Shown: positions 1-7,142 of the stretch, in pieces
How positions within the stretch are numbered: the first letter of the stretch is position 1
Layout: the number at the start of each line of letters is the position of its first letter
Source of the DNA: Bacillota bacterium
GTDB taxonomy: Bacteria; Bacillota; Clostridia; Acetivibrionales; DSM-1351
Direction of reading: 5' to 3'
Assembly (NCBI GenBank): GCA_023436485.1
Contig: JAEZIU010000286.1
Location: 1-13,130 of the forward strand
Length of the DNA: 13,130 bases
Notes under the pieces: generated by a model
Database searches by the model: none
What the model saw: only the letters and a program-made list of their open reading frames with translations
What the model was told of the DNA's origin: nothing
Translations under genes and position numbers: made by a program

Positions 1-1395
1 TACCCCGAACTTAGCTTTAAGTTTGCTGACAATAACATCCAGATGTTGTTCTCCTACACCTGATATAAGGGTTTGATGGGTTTCCGTGTTAATTGAGACT
101 TTGAAGGTAGGATCTTCGTCTTGTAGTTTATGTAAACCAGAGCTGATTTTTTCCTCGTCTCCTTTAGCTTTTGGCTCTACTGCCATAGAAATAGCAGGGT
201 CCGGAAAAACTATCTTATCCAGTATGACCTTGTTTGCCTGATCACAAAGAGTATCGTTGGTATTTGTTCCTGCCAGTTTTGCAACTCCGCCTATATCACC
301 CGCTATAAGTTTATCTGTGGGAATTTGCTTTTTACCCCTCATAACGAAAATCTGGCCGATTTTTTCCGTCCGCTCTGTTGTGGAATTAAAAACAGAGGAA
401 TCTGCCTTCAAAGTTCCTGAATAAACTCTGAACATGGAGATTTTACCTACAAAGGGGTCAGCGATGGTTTTGAATACCAGTGCGGAAAGAGGTGCGGCAG
501 GATCAGGCTTTATTTCAACAAATTCATCCTTTCCTGCTTTTTGAGCCTTGACTTTTACTGCTTCCGGAGATGGCATAAAAGCAACAATGGCATCCATCAG
601 CTCCTTGACTCCCAGGTTTTGGTAAGCAGACCCACAAAATACAGGTGTTATTGTCCCATCGGCTATACCTGCCTTTATACCCTTTTGCAGTTCCTCAGCC
701 GTAAACTCCTCCCCACTAAAAAACTTTTCCATAAGCTCTTCGTCAGTTTCAGCTATTAATTCATTAAGTGAGTTTTTTATTTGAGAAATTCTATCTGTTA
801 AATCCGAAGGAATATCTGTATCTGTAACTTTGTCCTTCTGGAATTTTTTCGCAGTCATATTGATTATGTCTACATAACCGACATATTTATCATCCTCATG
901 GATGGGAAGTTGGAATGGTATAACGCTGTTTCCGAAAGTGTCCAGCATTTTATCGTAGGCAGCATTGAAATTGGCGTTCTCTTCGTCCATCTTATTAATA
1001 AAGAACATTCTGGCCGCACCCGTTCCCTTGGCGTAATCCCATGATTTTTCAGTTCCCACGGATACACCGCTTTTTGCAGAAACTACAATTAACGCACCTT
1101 CTGCAGCCCGTATGCCCTGCATTACCTCTCCTACAAAGTCGAAATATCCGGGAGTGTCAATTACATTGATTTTATGATCCACCCATTCACAAGGTGTCAT
1201 AGAAGTGCTAATAGATATTTTTCTTCTAATTTCTTCGGGATCATAGTCAGACGTTGTAGTCCCGTCAGCAACTTTCCCAAATCTGTCCAATACACCGGTA
1301 TTGAACATCATAGCCTCTGCCAGAGTAGTTTTTCCTCCCCCACCATGTGCTAAGAGGCATATGTTCCGTAGTTTTTGCACGGAATAGTCCTTCAT
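1..1395 (-). CDS. EF-G-like translational GTPase (partial, C-terminus beyond window)
   Basis: The 465 codons seen here cover the G domain, domain II and the start of domain III of an elongation factor G-type ribosomal GTPase; the gene runs off the left edge. G1 is AHGGGGKT (residues 16-23), G3 is DTPG (80-83) and G4 is NKMD (134-137). Near the window edge GVGEQHLDVIVSKL matches the domain III GxGExHLe motif. Canonical EF-G has AHIDAGKT in G1. The glycine-rich G1 and the switch I segment EEIRRKISIST place this in the EF-G-like paralogue group (sometimes called fusA2 or EF-G2), whose members need not be the main translocase; that assignment is inferred. I chose the ATG at 1395 because a GGGGG Shine-Dalgarno lies 7 nt upstream; an in-frame ATG at 1401 would be too close to it. 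There is a possible small gene 24 nt upstream. Confidence 0.9.
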   Translation of the reverse strand, partial: MKDYSVQKLRNICLLAHGGGGKTTLAEAMMFNTGVLDRFGKVADGTTTSDYDPEEIRRKISISTSMTPCEWVDHKINVIDTPGYFDFVGEVMQGIRAAEGALIVVSAKSGVSVGTEKSWDYAKGTGAARMFFINKMDEENANFNAAYDKMLDTFGNSVIPFQLPIHEDDKYVGYVDIINMTAKKFQKDKVTDTDIPSDLTDRISQIKNSLNELIAETDEELMEKFFSGEEFTAEELQKGIKAGIADGTITPVFCGSAYQNLGVKELMDAIVAFMPSPEAVKVKAQKAGKDEFVEIKPDPAAPLSALVFKTIADPFVGKISMFRVYSGTLKADSSVFNSTTERTEKIGQIFVMRGKKQIPTDKLIAGDIGGVAKLAGTNTNDTLCDQANKVILDKIVFPDPAISMAVEPKAKGDEEKISSGLHKLQDEDPTFKVSINTETHQTLISGVGEQHLDVIVSKLKAKFGV

Positions 1396-1419
1396 AATCA
1401 TTCCCCCTTATTTTTACAA

Positions 1420-1506
1420 TTATTTCACACCTGTATAATAAACCGAGTTTCCCTGCGGAAAAACGTTATCCGGGTCATACATACCGGCTTTATAGCCCGT
1501 TCTCAT
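1420..1506 (-). CDS. possible 28-aa small protein upstream of the EF-G-like gene
   Basis: This is a short ATG-to-TAA reading frame. It begins MRTGYKAGMYDPDN and ends NSVYYTGVK. It is preceded by TTGAGGT with 9 nt to the ATG, a good clostridial ribosome binding site. It ends 24 nt before the EF-G-like start on the same strand, so the two could be co-transcribed. The stretch is clearly richer in G+C than the flanking intergenic DNA, as expected if it is under selection as coding or structured sequence. The peptide has no signal sequence, membrane segment or cysteines, and is rich in Gly, Tyr, Asp, Pro and Asn. I do not recognise the family. It could instead be a leader peptide or part of a structured 5' UTR. 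Confidence 0.45.
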   Translation of the reverse strand: MRTGYKAGMYDPDNVFPQGNSVYYTGVK

Positions 1507-1563
1507 TTGTATAGAACCTCAATACAAAAAGTAAAGTGAAACAGAATAAAAGGGTTTATATAA

Positions 1564-1594
1564 ATTATATTTATTATTATCTATTCTATGTCAG
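1564..1594 (-). promoter_or_regulatory. weak candidate promoter for the small ORF / EF-G-like unit
   Basis: Read on the minus strand there is a perfect TATAAT at 1569-1564. A CTGACA lies upstream at 1594-1589, but the 19-bp spacer is long. The predicted start would give about 50 nt of leader before the small ORF. The surrounding DNA is so AT-rich that chance -10 matches are likely. Confidence 0.3.
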
Positions 1595-1650
1595 TACAAA
1601 TTTACCTTTTTAATAATATAAATTTTTTTAAATCTTGTAGCTTATAGCTG

Positions 1651-1679
1651 TTTATAATTTTTTAATCATGCTATATAAT
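1651..1679 (+). promoter_or_regulatory. candidate sigma-A promoter for aroF-tyrA
   Basis: TTTATA at 1651-1656 and a perfect TATAAT at 1674-1679 are separated by 17 bp. The -35 matches the consensus at only 4 of 6 bases. Transcription from here would give a leader of about 120 nt that includes the hairpin and the direct repeat ahead of aroF. No T-box signature (the AGGGTGG-type motif) is visible in that leader. Confidence 0.35.
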
Positions 1680-1722
1680 ATAGGTTAATATAGTAATCAC
1701 GAAAAATGATTGATTATATGAA

Positions 1723-1739
1723 AAGGGCTTAGGGCCCTT
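1723..1739 (+). other. short hairpin in the aroF leader
   Basis: AAGGGC (1723-1728) and GCCCTT (1734-1739) form a 6-bp stem with a 5-nt loop. No U-tract follows, so it is not a terminator on its own. It lies about 70 nt before the aroF start, inside the presumed leader, and could be a regulatory or mRNA-stability element. Confidence 0.35.
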
Positions 1740-1748
1740 GTGTGATAT

Positions 1749-1799
1749 GGTAGAACGGTGTTTTTTGATTTTAAAAACGTAAAACGGTAGAAAGGTGTT
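1749..1799 (+). repeat. 14-bp direct repeat spanning the aroF ribosome binding site
   Basis: GGTAGAACGGTGTT (1749-1762) recurs as GGTAGAAAGGTGTT (1786-1799), with 13 of 14 bases identical. Similar T-rich sequence (GATTTTAA, then GAATTTTAATG) follows both copies. The second copy contains the aroF Shine-Dalgarno AAAGGTG. The first copy is therefore a near-duplicate of the translation-initiation region that lacks a start codon. Confidence 0.6.
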
Positions 1800-1807
1800 G
1801 AATTTTA

Positions 1808-2833
1808 ATGATTATTGTAATGAATCCAAAGTCAAATCAAATGCAAATTGATGATGTCATCAATGTCCTAAAAAATTCGGGGTTGGGAGTACATGTATCG
1901 CAGGGTACTGAGAGAACTATTATCGGTATAATCGGTGATAAGACAGTTCTCCGTGATATCCCGCTTGAAATTATGCCGGGGGTTGAAAAACTTGTGCCCA
2001 TCGTGGAATCCTTCAAGCTGGCTGGAAAAACATTTCAACCCGAGCCAAGTGTTGTGGATGTAAATGGCGTGAAAATAGGCGGTAAGGAATTGGTTCTTAT
2101 GGCTGGTCCCTGTGCCGTAGAAAGCCGGGAACAGATAATTGAAGCCGCAAAGGCTGTTAAAAGGTCCGGTGCGCAATTCTTAAGAGGTGGAGCTTTTAAG
2201 CCAAGAACCTCTCCATATGCTTTTCAGGGTCTTGAAGAAGAAGGACTAAAACTCCTCAAAGAAGCAAAGGACGCAACAGGCTTGCAGATAATCACAGAAG
2301 TAACCAGCGATAAGGCAGTTGAGTTGTGTATACCATATGTGGATATGTTTCAGGTAGGAGCACGTAATGTACAGAACTTCCAGCTTTTGAAGGAAATAGG
2401 AAAATCTATGAAACCGGTACTTCTGAAAAGAGGTTCTGCAACCACTATTGACGAATGGCTTAATGCTGCAGAATATATAATGAGTGAAGGCAATTACAAT
2501 GTAGTACTGTGTGAAAGAGGTATCAGAACCTTTGAAACAGCTACAAGAAATACACTGGATTTAAGTGCTGTTCCCGTAGTTAAAAATATGAGTCATTTGC
2601 CCATAATTGTTGACCCCAGCCATGCTGCGGGAAAGTCCAAATATGTCATTCCTCTATCCAGAGCCGCTATTGCAGCAGGTGCTGACGGCCTTATAGTTGA
2701 AGTACACCCTAACCCAATGTGTGCACTCTCTGATGCAGCCCAGCAGCTGAAGCCATCGGAATTTGATTTGCTTTGTAAAGATATTAGCAAGCTGGCGCCT
2801 ATCCTTGAGAGAGAGTTCAACTATGGATGTTAA
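1808..2833 (+). CDS. aroF: 3-deoxy-7-phosphoheptulonate (DAHP) synthase, class I-beta with N-terminal regulatory domain
   Basis: The enzyme condenses phosphoenolpyruvate and erythrose 4-phosphate in the first committed step of the shikimate pathway, in the cytosol. Its 341 aa match the roughly 338-aa type typified by Thermotoga maritima DAHP synthase. A ferredoxin-like/ACT-like regulatory domain occupies about residues 1-70 and the TIM-barrel the rest. Visible barrel motifs are LMAGPCAVES (with the metal-binding Cys), RGGAFKPRTSPYAFQG, QVGARNVQNF, PVLLKRG, CERGIRTFE, DPSHAAGK (metal-binding His) and VEVHPNP. The start MIIVM is typical of the family and lies 10 nt after AAAGGTG. The N-terminal domain implies feedback inhibition, by tyrosine and/or phenylalanine in characterised members. 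The gene overlaps tyrA by 11 nt, so the two are translationally linked. Confidence 0.95.
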   Translation: MIIVMNPKSNQMQIDDVINVLKNSGLGVHVSQGTERTIIGIIGDKTVLRDIPLEIMPGVEKLVPIVESFKLAGKTFQPEPSVVDVNGVKIGGKELVLMAGPCAVESREQIIEAAKAVKRSGAQFLRGGAFKPRTSPYAFQGLEEEGLKLLKEAKDATGLQIITEVTSDKAVELCIPYVDMFQVGARNVQNFQLLKEIGKSMKPVLLKRGSATTIDEWLNAAEYIMSEGNYNVVLCERGIRTFETATRNTLDLSAVPVVKNMSHLPIIVDPSHAAGKSKYVIPLSRAAIAAGADGLIVEVHPNPMCALSDAAQQLKPSEFDLLCKDISKLAPILEREFNYGC

Positions 2834-3923
2834 AAGTATATCAGTTATCGGCCTCGGACTCATTGGTGGTTCATTAGCCAAAGCGTTCAGGCACGAGTTT
2901 ACGGATTTAAAAATATATGCAGTTGATAATTGTACTGAGTCACTCAGCTTAGCTGAAAGAGATGGAGTATTAAACAAGGGCTTTACAAATTGCTGTGAGG
3001 AAATATGGAATTCCGATATTGTATTTATCTGCACCCCGGTGAGTAAAACAATAGAATATGTAAATGAATTATCCCCTAAAATCAAAAAAGGCTGCATCTT
3101 AACTGATGTAGCCAGTACCAAGGGAGAATTGTTCACTTACATAGATGGGCTTGAAAACCCTCCGCTTTTTGTTGGAGGACACCCTATGGCAGGAACAGAA
3201 AAATCCGGCTATCCAAGTTCATTAGCCCATATGTTTGAAAATGCCTACTATGTTTTGACGCCCACAAAGGGTTCCAAAGACGATGCCATCAGTACGCTAG
3301 AACGATTGCTGAGAAAAATAGGAGCAATACCTATAGTGGTTTCCTCCATGGAACATGATACAGTAACAGGGTGCATAAGCCACGTGCCTCATATCATAGC
3401 TTCGGCATTGGTGGCCCTTGCCAAAAACAATGAAAACAGTCATGGCCTTGTAAAGCTGCTTGCAGCAGGAGGTTTTAAGGATATTACCAGAATTGCATCT
3501 TCAAATCCTTCCATGTGGGAGGACGTGGTTATAAGCAACGGGCCTGTTGTTGTAAAGCTTTTGGAGGACTATAGGCTTATCGTTGACCGTATGATAGACA
3601 ATATCAAATCAGGTGAAAATAAGGAAATATACAGTTTTTTTGAAAATGCAAAAACCTTTAGAGATGGATTTTCCAACACTGCTACAGGCCTGCTACCCAA
3701 TAATTTTGAGCTGATTGTAGATGTTACCGACGAGCCGGGGATTATTGGAAAAATAGCAACTCTGCTTGGCAGCAGCGGAATCAATATTAAAAATATAAAT
3801 GTATCCAACAGTCGCGAATATGAACAGGGATGCCTTAAAATCACCCTATCTGATCAGGCAAATACAGATAAAGCCTTTGAAACTCTAAAAGCCTCTTCAT
3901 ACATGGTATTCAGAAAAGATTAG
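2823..3923 (+). CDS. tyrA: prephenate dehydrogenase with C-terminal ACT domain
   Basis: The enzyme oxidatively decarboxylates prephenate to 4-hydroxyphenylpyruvate with NAD+, leading to tyrosine. At 366 aa it is close to Bacillus TyrA. An N-terminal Rossmann fold carries GLGLIGG (residues 10-16). The catalytic region has GGHPMAGTEKSG (118-129) and EHDTVTGCISHVPH (177-190), the conserved His-rich TyrA signature. A C-terminal ACT domain starts near residue 296 (ELIVDVTDEPGIIGKI) and should bind tyrosine for feedback control. I chose the ATG at 2823, since MDVKSISVIG leads straight into the first beta strand and a GAGAGAG lies about 8 nt upstream. That start is inside the aroF 3' end, an 11-nt overlap typical of coupled translation. 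The transcript ends at a strong hairpin just downstream. Confidence 0.95.
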   Translation: MDVKSISVIGLGLIGGSLAKAFRHEFTDLKIYAVDNCTESLSLAERDGVLNKGFTNCCEEIWNSDIVFICTPVSKTIEYVNELSPKIKKGCILTDVASTKGELFTYIDGLENPPLFVGGHPMAGTEKSGYPSSLAHMFENAYYVLTPTKGSKDDAISTLERLLRKIGAIPIVVSSMEHDTVTGCISHVPHIIASALVALAKNNENSHGLVKLLAAGGFKDITRIASSNPSMWEDVVISNGPVVVKLLEDYRLIVDRMIDNIKSGENKEIYSFFENAKTFRDGFSNTATGLLPNNFELIVDVTDEPGIIGKIATLLGSSGINIKNINVSNSREYEQGCLKITLSDQANTDKAFETLKASSYMVFRKD

Positions 3924-3937
3924 CTCACAATATATTA

Positions 3938-3966
3938 AAAGCCGGCTTAATTAAAAGCCGGCTTTC
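3938..3966. terminator. bidirectional rho-independent terminator between tyrA and rex
   Basis: AAAGCCGGCTT (3938-3948) pairs perfectly with AAGCCGGCTTT (3955-3965) around a 6-nt loop. T-rich sequence follows on the plus strand, and TTTTAATATA follows on the minus strand. It lies 15 nt after the tyrA stop and directly abuts the rex stop codon, so it can end both convergent transcripts. Confidence 0.9.
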
Positions 3967-4608
3967 TTATTCTTCTCTTTTATACTTCTCATTAAGCTTA
4001 TATCCTAATACCATCAGGCTATCGCTTAAGTGAACATTCTCCACTACTACATCATAAGGAATTTTTAAATCCATTGGTGAGAAGTTCCACAATCCCTTTA
4101 CACCCAACCGAGCAACTCTGTCGGCAACGGTGGCTGTCTCCCTGTACGGAACACAAAGCATTGCAATATCGACGGGGTTATGTAGAATAAACTCCTCAAG
4201 TAAATCAAGATTCATAACCTCAAGATTTTTGAGTTTTTTACCTAATACGTCGGGATTAACATCAAAAATTCCGATTACTTTGAATCCTCTTTTTATAAAA
4301 TTCTCATAATTGGATAATGCCTGTCCCATATTTCCGGCACCAATTATAATACAGTAAAAAGTCTTGTTAATACCCAATATATTACCTATCTCATTATATA
4401 AAGACTCAACATTGTATCCATACCCCTGCTGTCCGAAACCGCCGAAGCAATTTAAGTCCTGTCTTATCTGGGAAGCAGTTATTCCCATACGGCTACTTAG
4501 CTCTTTAGAAGACACTCTTTTAATACCAAGTTCAAGTAAGTAATTCAAGTATCGATGATAACGGGGAAGTCTTTTTATTACAGCCATGGAAATTTTCTTT
4601 GAAGCCAT
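3967..4608 (-). CDS. rex: redox-sensing transcriptional repressor Rex
   Basis: Rex is a homodimeric repressor that senses the NADH/NAD+ ratio. NADH binding releases it from DNA and derepresses fermentation and hydrogen-metabolism genes in clostridia. The 213-aa protein has an N-terminal winged helix ending in the hallmark QIRQDLNCFGGFGQQGYGY (about residues 47-65). A Rossmann domain follows with IIIGAGNMGQAL (about 87-98) and VDIAMLCVP. The ATG at 4608 is chosen over the GTG at 4620, because the GAGGTG there is itself the Shine-Dalgarno, 9 nt from the ATG. A strong promoter and a Rex-like operator lie upstream, suggesting autoregulation. It is convergent with tyrA and divergent from the glycosyltransferase fusion, with no fermentation operon next to it in this window. 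Confidence 0.95.
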   Translation of the reverse strand: MASKKISMAVIKRLPRYHRYLNYLLELGIKRVSSKELSSRMGITASQIRQDLNCFGGFGQQGYGYNVESLYNEIGNILGINKTFYCIIIGAGNMGQALSNYENFIKRGFKVIGIFDVNPDVLGKKLKNLEVMNLDLLEEFILHNPVDIAMLCVPYRETATVADRVARLGVKGLWNFSPMDLKIPYDVVVENVHLSDSLMVLGYKLNEKYKREE

Positions 4609-4641
4609 TAAAATCTTCACCTCATAATTATTAGTGTTCGT

Positions 4642-4671
4642 ATTATATCATCTTTGTTATTTTATTGTCAA
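4642..4671 (-). promoter_or_regulatory. rex promoter (sigma-A type)
   Basis: On the minus strand a perfect TTGACA (4671-4666) and a perfect TATAAT (4647-4642) are separated by 18 bp. The predicted transcript start is about 25-30 nt before the rex ATG, which is a short leader with a good ribosome binding site. Confidence 0.8.
4654..4671. promoter_or_regulatory. candidate Rex operator overlapping the rex -35
   Basis: On the plus strand TTGTTAT-TTTA-TTGTCAA matches the Rex-family operator TTGTTAA-N4-TTAACAA at 11 of 14 specified positions. It covers the -35 and most of the spacer of the rex promoter, where binding would block RNA polymerase. This supports negative autoregulation, which is known for Rex in several Gram-positive bacteria. 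The match is imperfect in the right half-site. Confidence 0.5.
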
Positions 4672-4683
4672 TATAAAGCCTCT

Positions 4684-4708
4684 ACTGAGAAATGCTACAT
4701 TTCTCAGT
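4684..4708. repeat. perfect 11-bp palindrome between rex and the GT4-CsaB gene
   Basis: ACTGAGAAATG (4684-4694) and CATTTCTCAGT (4698-4708) are perfect inverted repeats around a 3-nt spacer (CTA). It lies 13 bp upstream of the rex -35 and about 85 bp upstream of the putative -10 of the divergent gene. TTTTAGTTTA follows on the plus strand, so it resembles a terminator, but no gene reads into it from the left because tyrA already has its own terminator. It could equally be an operator for an unidentified dimeric regulator. Confidence 0.6.
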
Positions 4709-4793
4709 TTTAGTTTAACTCGATATTCATGTTTTATACATTTTTATATACTTGTAGATTATAGAAAATAGGTTAGTGTCATACTGTTAATTG

Positions 4794-4802
4794 TGATAAA
4801 AT
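4794..4802 (+). promoter_or_regulatory. candidate extended -10 promoter for the GT4-CsaB gene
   Basis: TG-A-TAAAAT (TG at 4794-4795, hexamer 4797-4802) fits an extended -10 element. No good -35 is seen at the right distance. Transcription would begin about 38 nt before the ATG at 4847. Confidence 0.4.
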
Positions 4803-4846
4803 AGTACTTGTGTCATTTACAAAAGATTTTTAAAGGAGAAATTTTA

Positions 4847-7084
4847 ATGAAGGTTTTGCACTTAATTGGCGGAGGGGATGTTGGCGGTGCTAAAGTACAC
4901 GTCCTGTCACTTGTAAAGGAACTTACTTCCCATATAGATGTTACTCTTCTTAGTCTAAGACCTGGGGCCTTTGCAGATGAAGCCCGTGCAATGGGAATAA
5001 ACGTAGAAGTTATAAAGTCCTCTAATATAATTACAGATATACGCAACGCAATACAGTTTGTAAAAAAGAATAACTTTGATATTATTCATTCACATGGTGC
5101 CAAGGCAAATATTTTTGCCTACGCTATTAAAAAAGCCTGCCATATACCGGTAATAACAACAATGCACAGCGACTATAAACTTGATTATCTCCAGAGTCTG
5201 CCTAAAAGGCTTTCTATAGGGTTATTCAATTCAAAGGTACTTCACAGTCTGGATTATTATATTGTCGTTACCTCTGCCTTCAGAAAAATGCTTATAGACA
5301 GAGGCTTTGACACAAATTCAATATATACAATTCTTAACGGAATAGATTTTGATAAAAAGCTAAATGATTATTCAAGGGAAGAATTTGCTTTAAAATACGG
5401 AATTCAATTAGATGAAAACGATATACTTGTAGGAATAGCCGCAAGATTGACTCCTGTTAAGGGCATAAGTACTCTTCTGGAAGCAGCAAAGCTTGTAGTT
5501 GACAAAAATCCCAATGTAAAATTTCTTATAGGTGGAGACGGAGAAGATTATAAGTCACTCACCACACGGTGCCATCAGTTGGGGTTGGATAACAATGTAT
5601 TCTTCCTGGGTTGGCTAAAGGACCCCTACGAATTAATGAGTATCATTGACATAAGTGTACTAACCTCTATAAGCGAGGGTTTTCCATATTCCATTTTAGA
5701 GGGTGCCTTTTTTTCCAAGGCCACTGTCAGCAGCAGAGTGGGGGGAATACCAGACCTTATTGATTCCTCGGTAAACGGTTACCTTTTTGAACCCCTTGAT
5801 TATAATACACTTGCGAAATATCTGCTTGAGTTGTCTTTAGACCATGGAAAACGAAAAGAATTCGGTAAAAGAATTTATGAAAAGGCCTATAAGAATTTCT
5901 CGCTGAATGCCATGTGCAAAACCCAGCTTGAAATATATTCAAATATACAAAATGATGTTTTAAACAAAGCCAAAGGTAAAAAGTATGATGTAATAGTATC
6001 CGGATACTATGGCTTTGGTAATATCGGGGATGATGCAATGCTTAGGTCAATTGTAGACAATCTGCAAGAACAAAAACCCGGTATATCCATACTCGCACTC
6101 TCAAGAAATCCTGTGGAAACTGCCCGTAACTACGGTGTAAGTGCCATAAACAGGAAGAATATATTCAAGGTTTATTCATCTATGAAGAAGGCCAAGCTTT
6201 TTGTATACGGCGGAGGTAACATAATTCAGGATAGTACAAGCTCCCGTTCCCTTATGTTTTACCTTGGAACTGCATGGCTTGCCAAAAAGCTAAAACTTAA
6301 AATAATGTTCTATGCCAACGGAATCGGTCCCATAAATAAATCCGCTAATGCCGAACATTCCCGTAAGATATTGAATATGGCTGATGTTATTACCGTAAGA
6401 GAGAGGTTTTCATACAACGAACTTAAAAAAATGGGTATTACGGGGCCTAAAATTGCATTAACCGCCGATGCTGCGTTTGCTGTTAATATTAACCCCGATG
6501 AACTTAATGACAGACATAATTTTTCAGGGTTGTCCCTTGATAAAAAATATGCGGGTTTCTCAGTAAGAAGATGTCCCGGCTTTGAAGAACAACAGCATGT
6601 GAAATATGAACAGACTATTGCAGAAGCCGCAGATTATGTTTTTAATAAATATGGGCTGATACCTGTATTCATTCCAATGGAATACAATGTTGACATATTT
6701 ACTATTAAAAACATAATTGCAAAAATGAAAACTAAAAACTTTATTATAAGCAATAACCGCACTGTTCCGGAGACATTTTCCGTGATACATAAAATGGATA
6801 TCATGGTGTCAATGAGGCTTCATGCTTTGATTTTTGCGGCATATTTAAAAGTCCCGTTCATCGGAATCAGTTATCAGCCAAAGGTTGACGGGTTTTTGGA
6901 GTATATTAATCAGCCATCTGCCGGAAATGTTAAAGAAATCACTTTTGAACGTTTACGCTCAAAAATTGATAATGTCATGCAAAATCGTGAACCGATTAAG
7001 GCTGTGTTGGAAAACTCTGTGGAGAATCTGATACGTAAAGCACGTGAGAACTCACACTACGCAATTGAATTAATTTCTGAATAA
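4847..7084 (+). CDS. fusion of GT4 glycosyltransferase and CsaB-type polysaccharide pyruvyl transferase
   Basis: This 745-aa protein joins two normally separate envelope-polymer enzymes. Residues 1 to about 370 form a GT-B fold, family 4 glycosyltransferase: MKVLHLIGGGDVGGAK at the start, IAARLTPVKGISTLLEA for the donor domain, and EGFPYSILE at 277-285 giving the EX7E motif. From residue 380, YDVIVSGYYGFGNIGDDAML opens a CsaB-like pyruvyl transferase domain, with YGGGNIIQD and SMRLHALIFA (655-664) as later family motifs. CsaB adds pyruvate ketals to secondary cell-wall polysaccharide, which lets SLH-domain proteins anchor. The natural inference is that one protein adds a sugar and pyruvylates the same polymer; the sugar and acceptor are unknown. 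The ATG at 4847 is chosen for its AAAGGAG, 8 nt upstream. No signal peptide or membrane helix is seen, so it should be cytosolic. It appears monocistronic. Confidence 0.9.
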   Translation: MKVLHLIGGGDVGGAKVHVLSLVKELTSHIDVTLLSLRPGAFADEARAMGINVEVIKSSNIITDIRNAIQFVKKNNFDIIHSHGAKANIFAYAIKKACHIPVITTMHSDYKLDYLQSLPKRLSIGLFNSKVLHSLDYYIVVTSAFRKMLIDRGFDTNSIYTILNGIDFDKKLNDYSREEFALKYGIQLDENDILVGIAARLTPVKGISTLLEAAKLVVDKNPNVKFLIGGDGEDYKSLTTRCHQLGLDNNVFFLGWLKDPYELMSIIDISVLTSISEGFPYSILEGAFFSKATVSSRVGGIPDLIDSSVNGYLFEPLDYNTLAKYLLELSLDHGKRKEFGKRIYEKAYKNFSLNAMCKTQLEIYSNIQNDVLNKAKGKKYDVIVSGYYGFGNIGDDAMLRSIVDNLQEQKPGISILALSRNPVETARNYGVSAINRKNIFKVYSSMKKAKLFVYGGGNIIQDSTSSRSLMFYLGTAWLAKKLKLKIMFYANGIGPINKSANAEHSRKILNMADVITVRERFSYNELKKMGITGPKIALTADAAFAVNINPDELNDRHNFSGLSLDKKYAGFSVRRCPGFEEQQHVKYEQTIAEAADYVFNKYGLIPVFIPMEYNVDIFTIKNIIAKMKTKNFIISNNRTVPETFSVIHKMDIMVSMRLHALIFAAYLKVPFIGISYQPKVDGFLEYINQPSAGNVKEITFERLRSKIDNVMQNREPIKAVLENSVENLIRKARENSHYAIELISE

Positions 7085-7103
7085 AAAGATATTGAAAAAG
7101 GGT

Positions 7104-7120
7104 CTGTCGAAACAGTTTTT
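7104..7120 (+). terminator. weak hairpin-T-tract after the GT4-CsaB gene
   Basis: CTGT (7104-7107) and ACAG (7112-7115) form a 4-bp stem capped by a CGAA tetraloop, followed by TTTTT. The stem is short for an intrinsic terminator. The large inverted repeat that follows could do the job instead. Confidence 0.35.
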
Positions 7121-7142
7121 ATGTTTTAACACCCGTACTCCC

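Noticed and set aside
541..759. A 72-codon plus-strand frame within the EF-G-like gene
   Set aside because: It starts at a non-ATG codon antisense to a conserved GTPase sequence and lacks a ribosome binding site.
1402..1807. T-box riboswitch or attenuator before aroF-tyrA
   Set aside because: I looked for the conserved AGGGTGG-type T-box and a terminator/antiterminator pair and saw neither.
4784..4801. Possible Rex site at the GT4-CsaB promoter (CTGTTAA half-site)
   Set aside because: The left half-site is good but the right half matches only 3 of 7 bases, within chance in AT-rich DNA.
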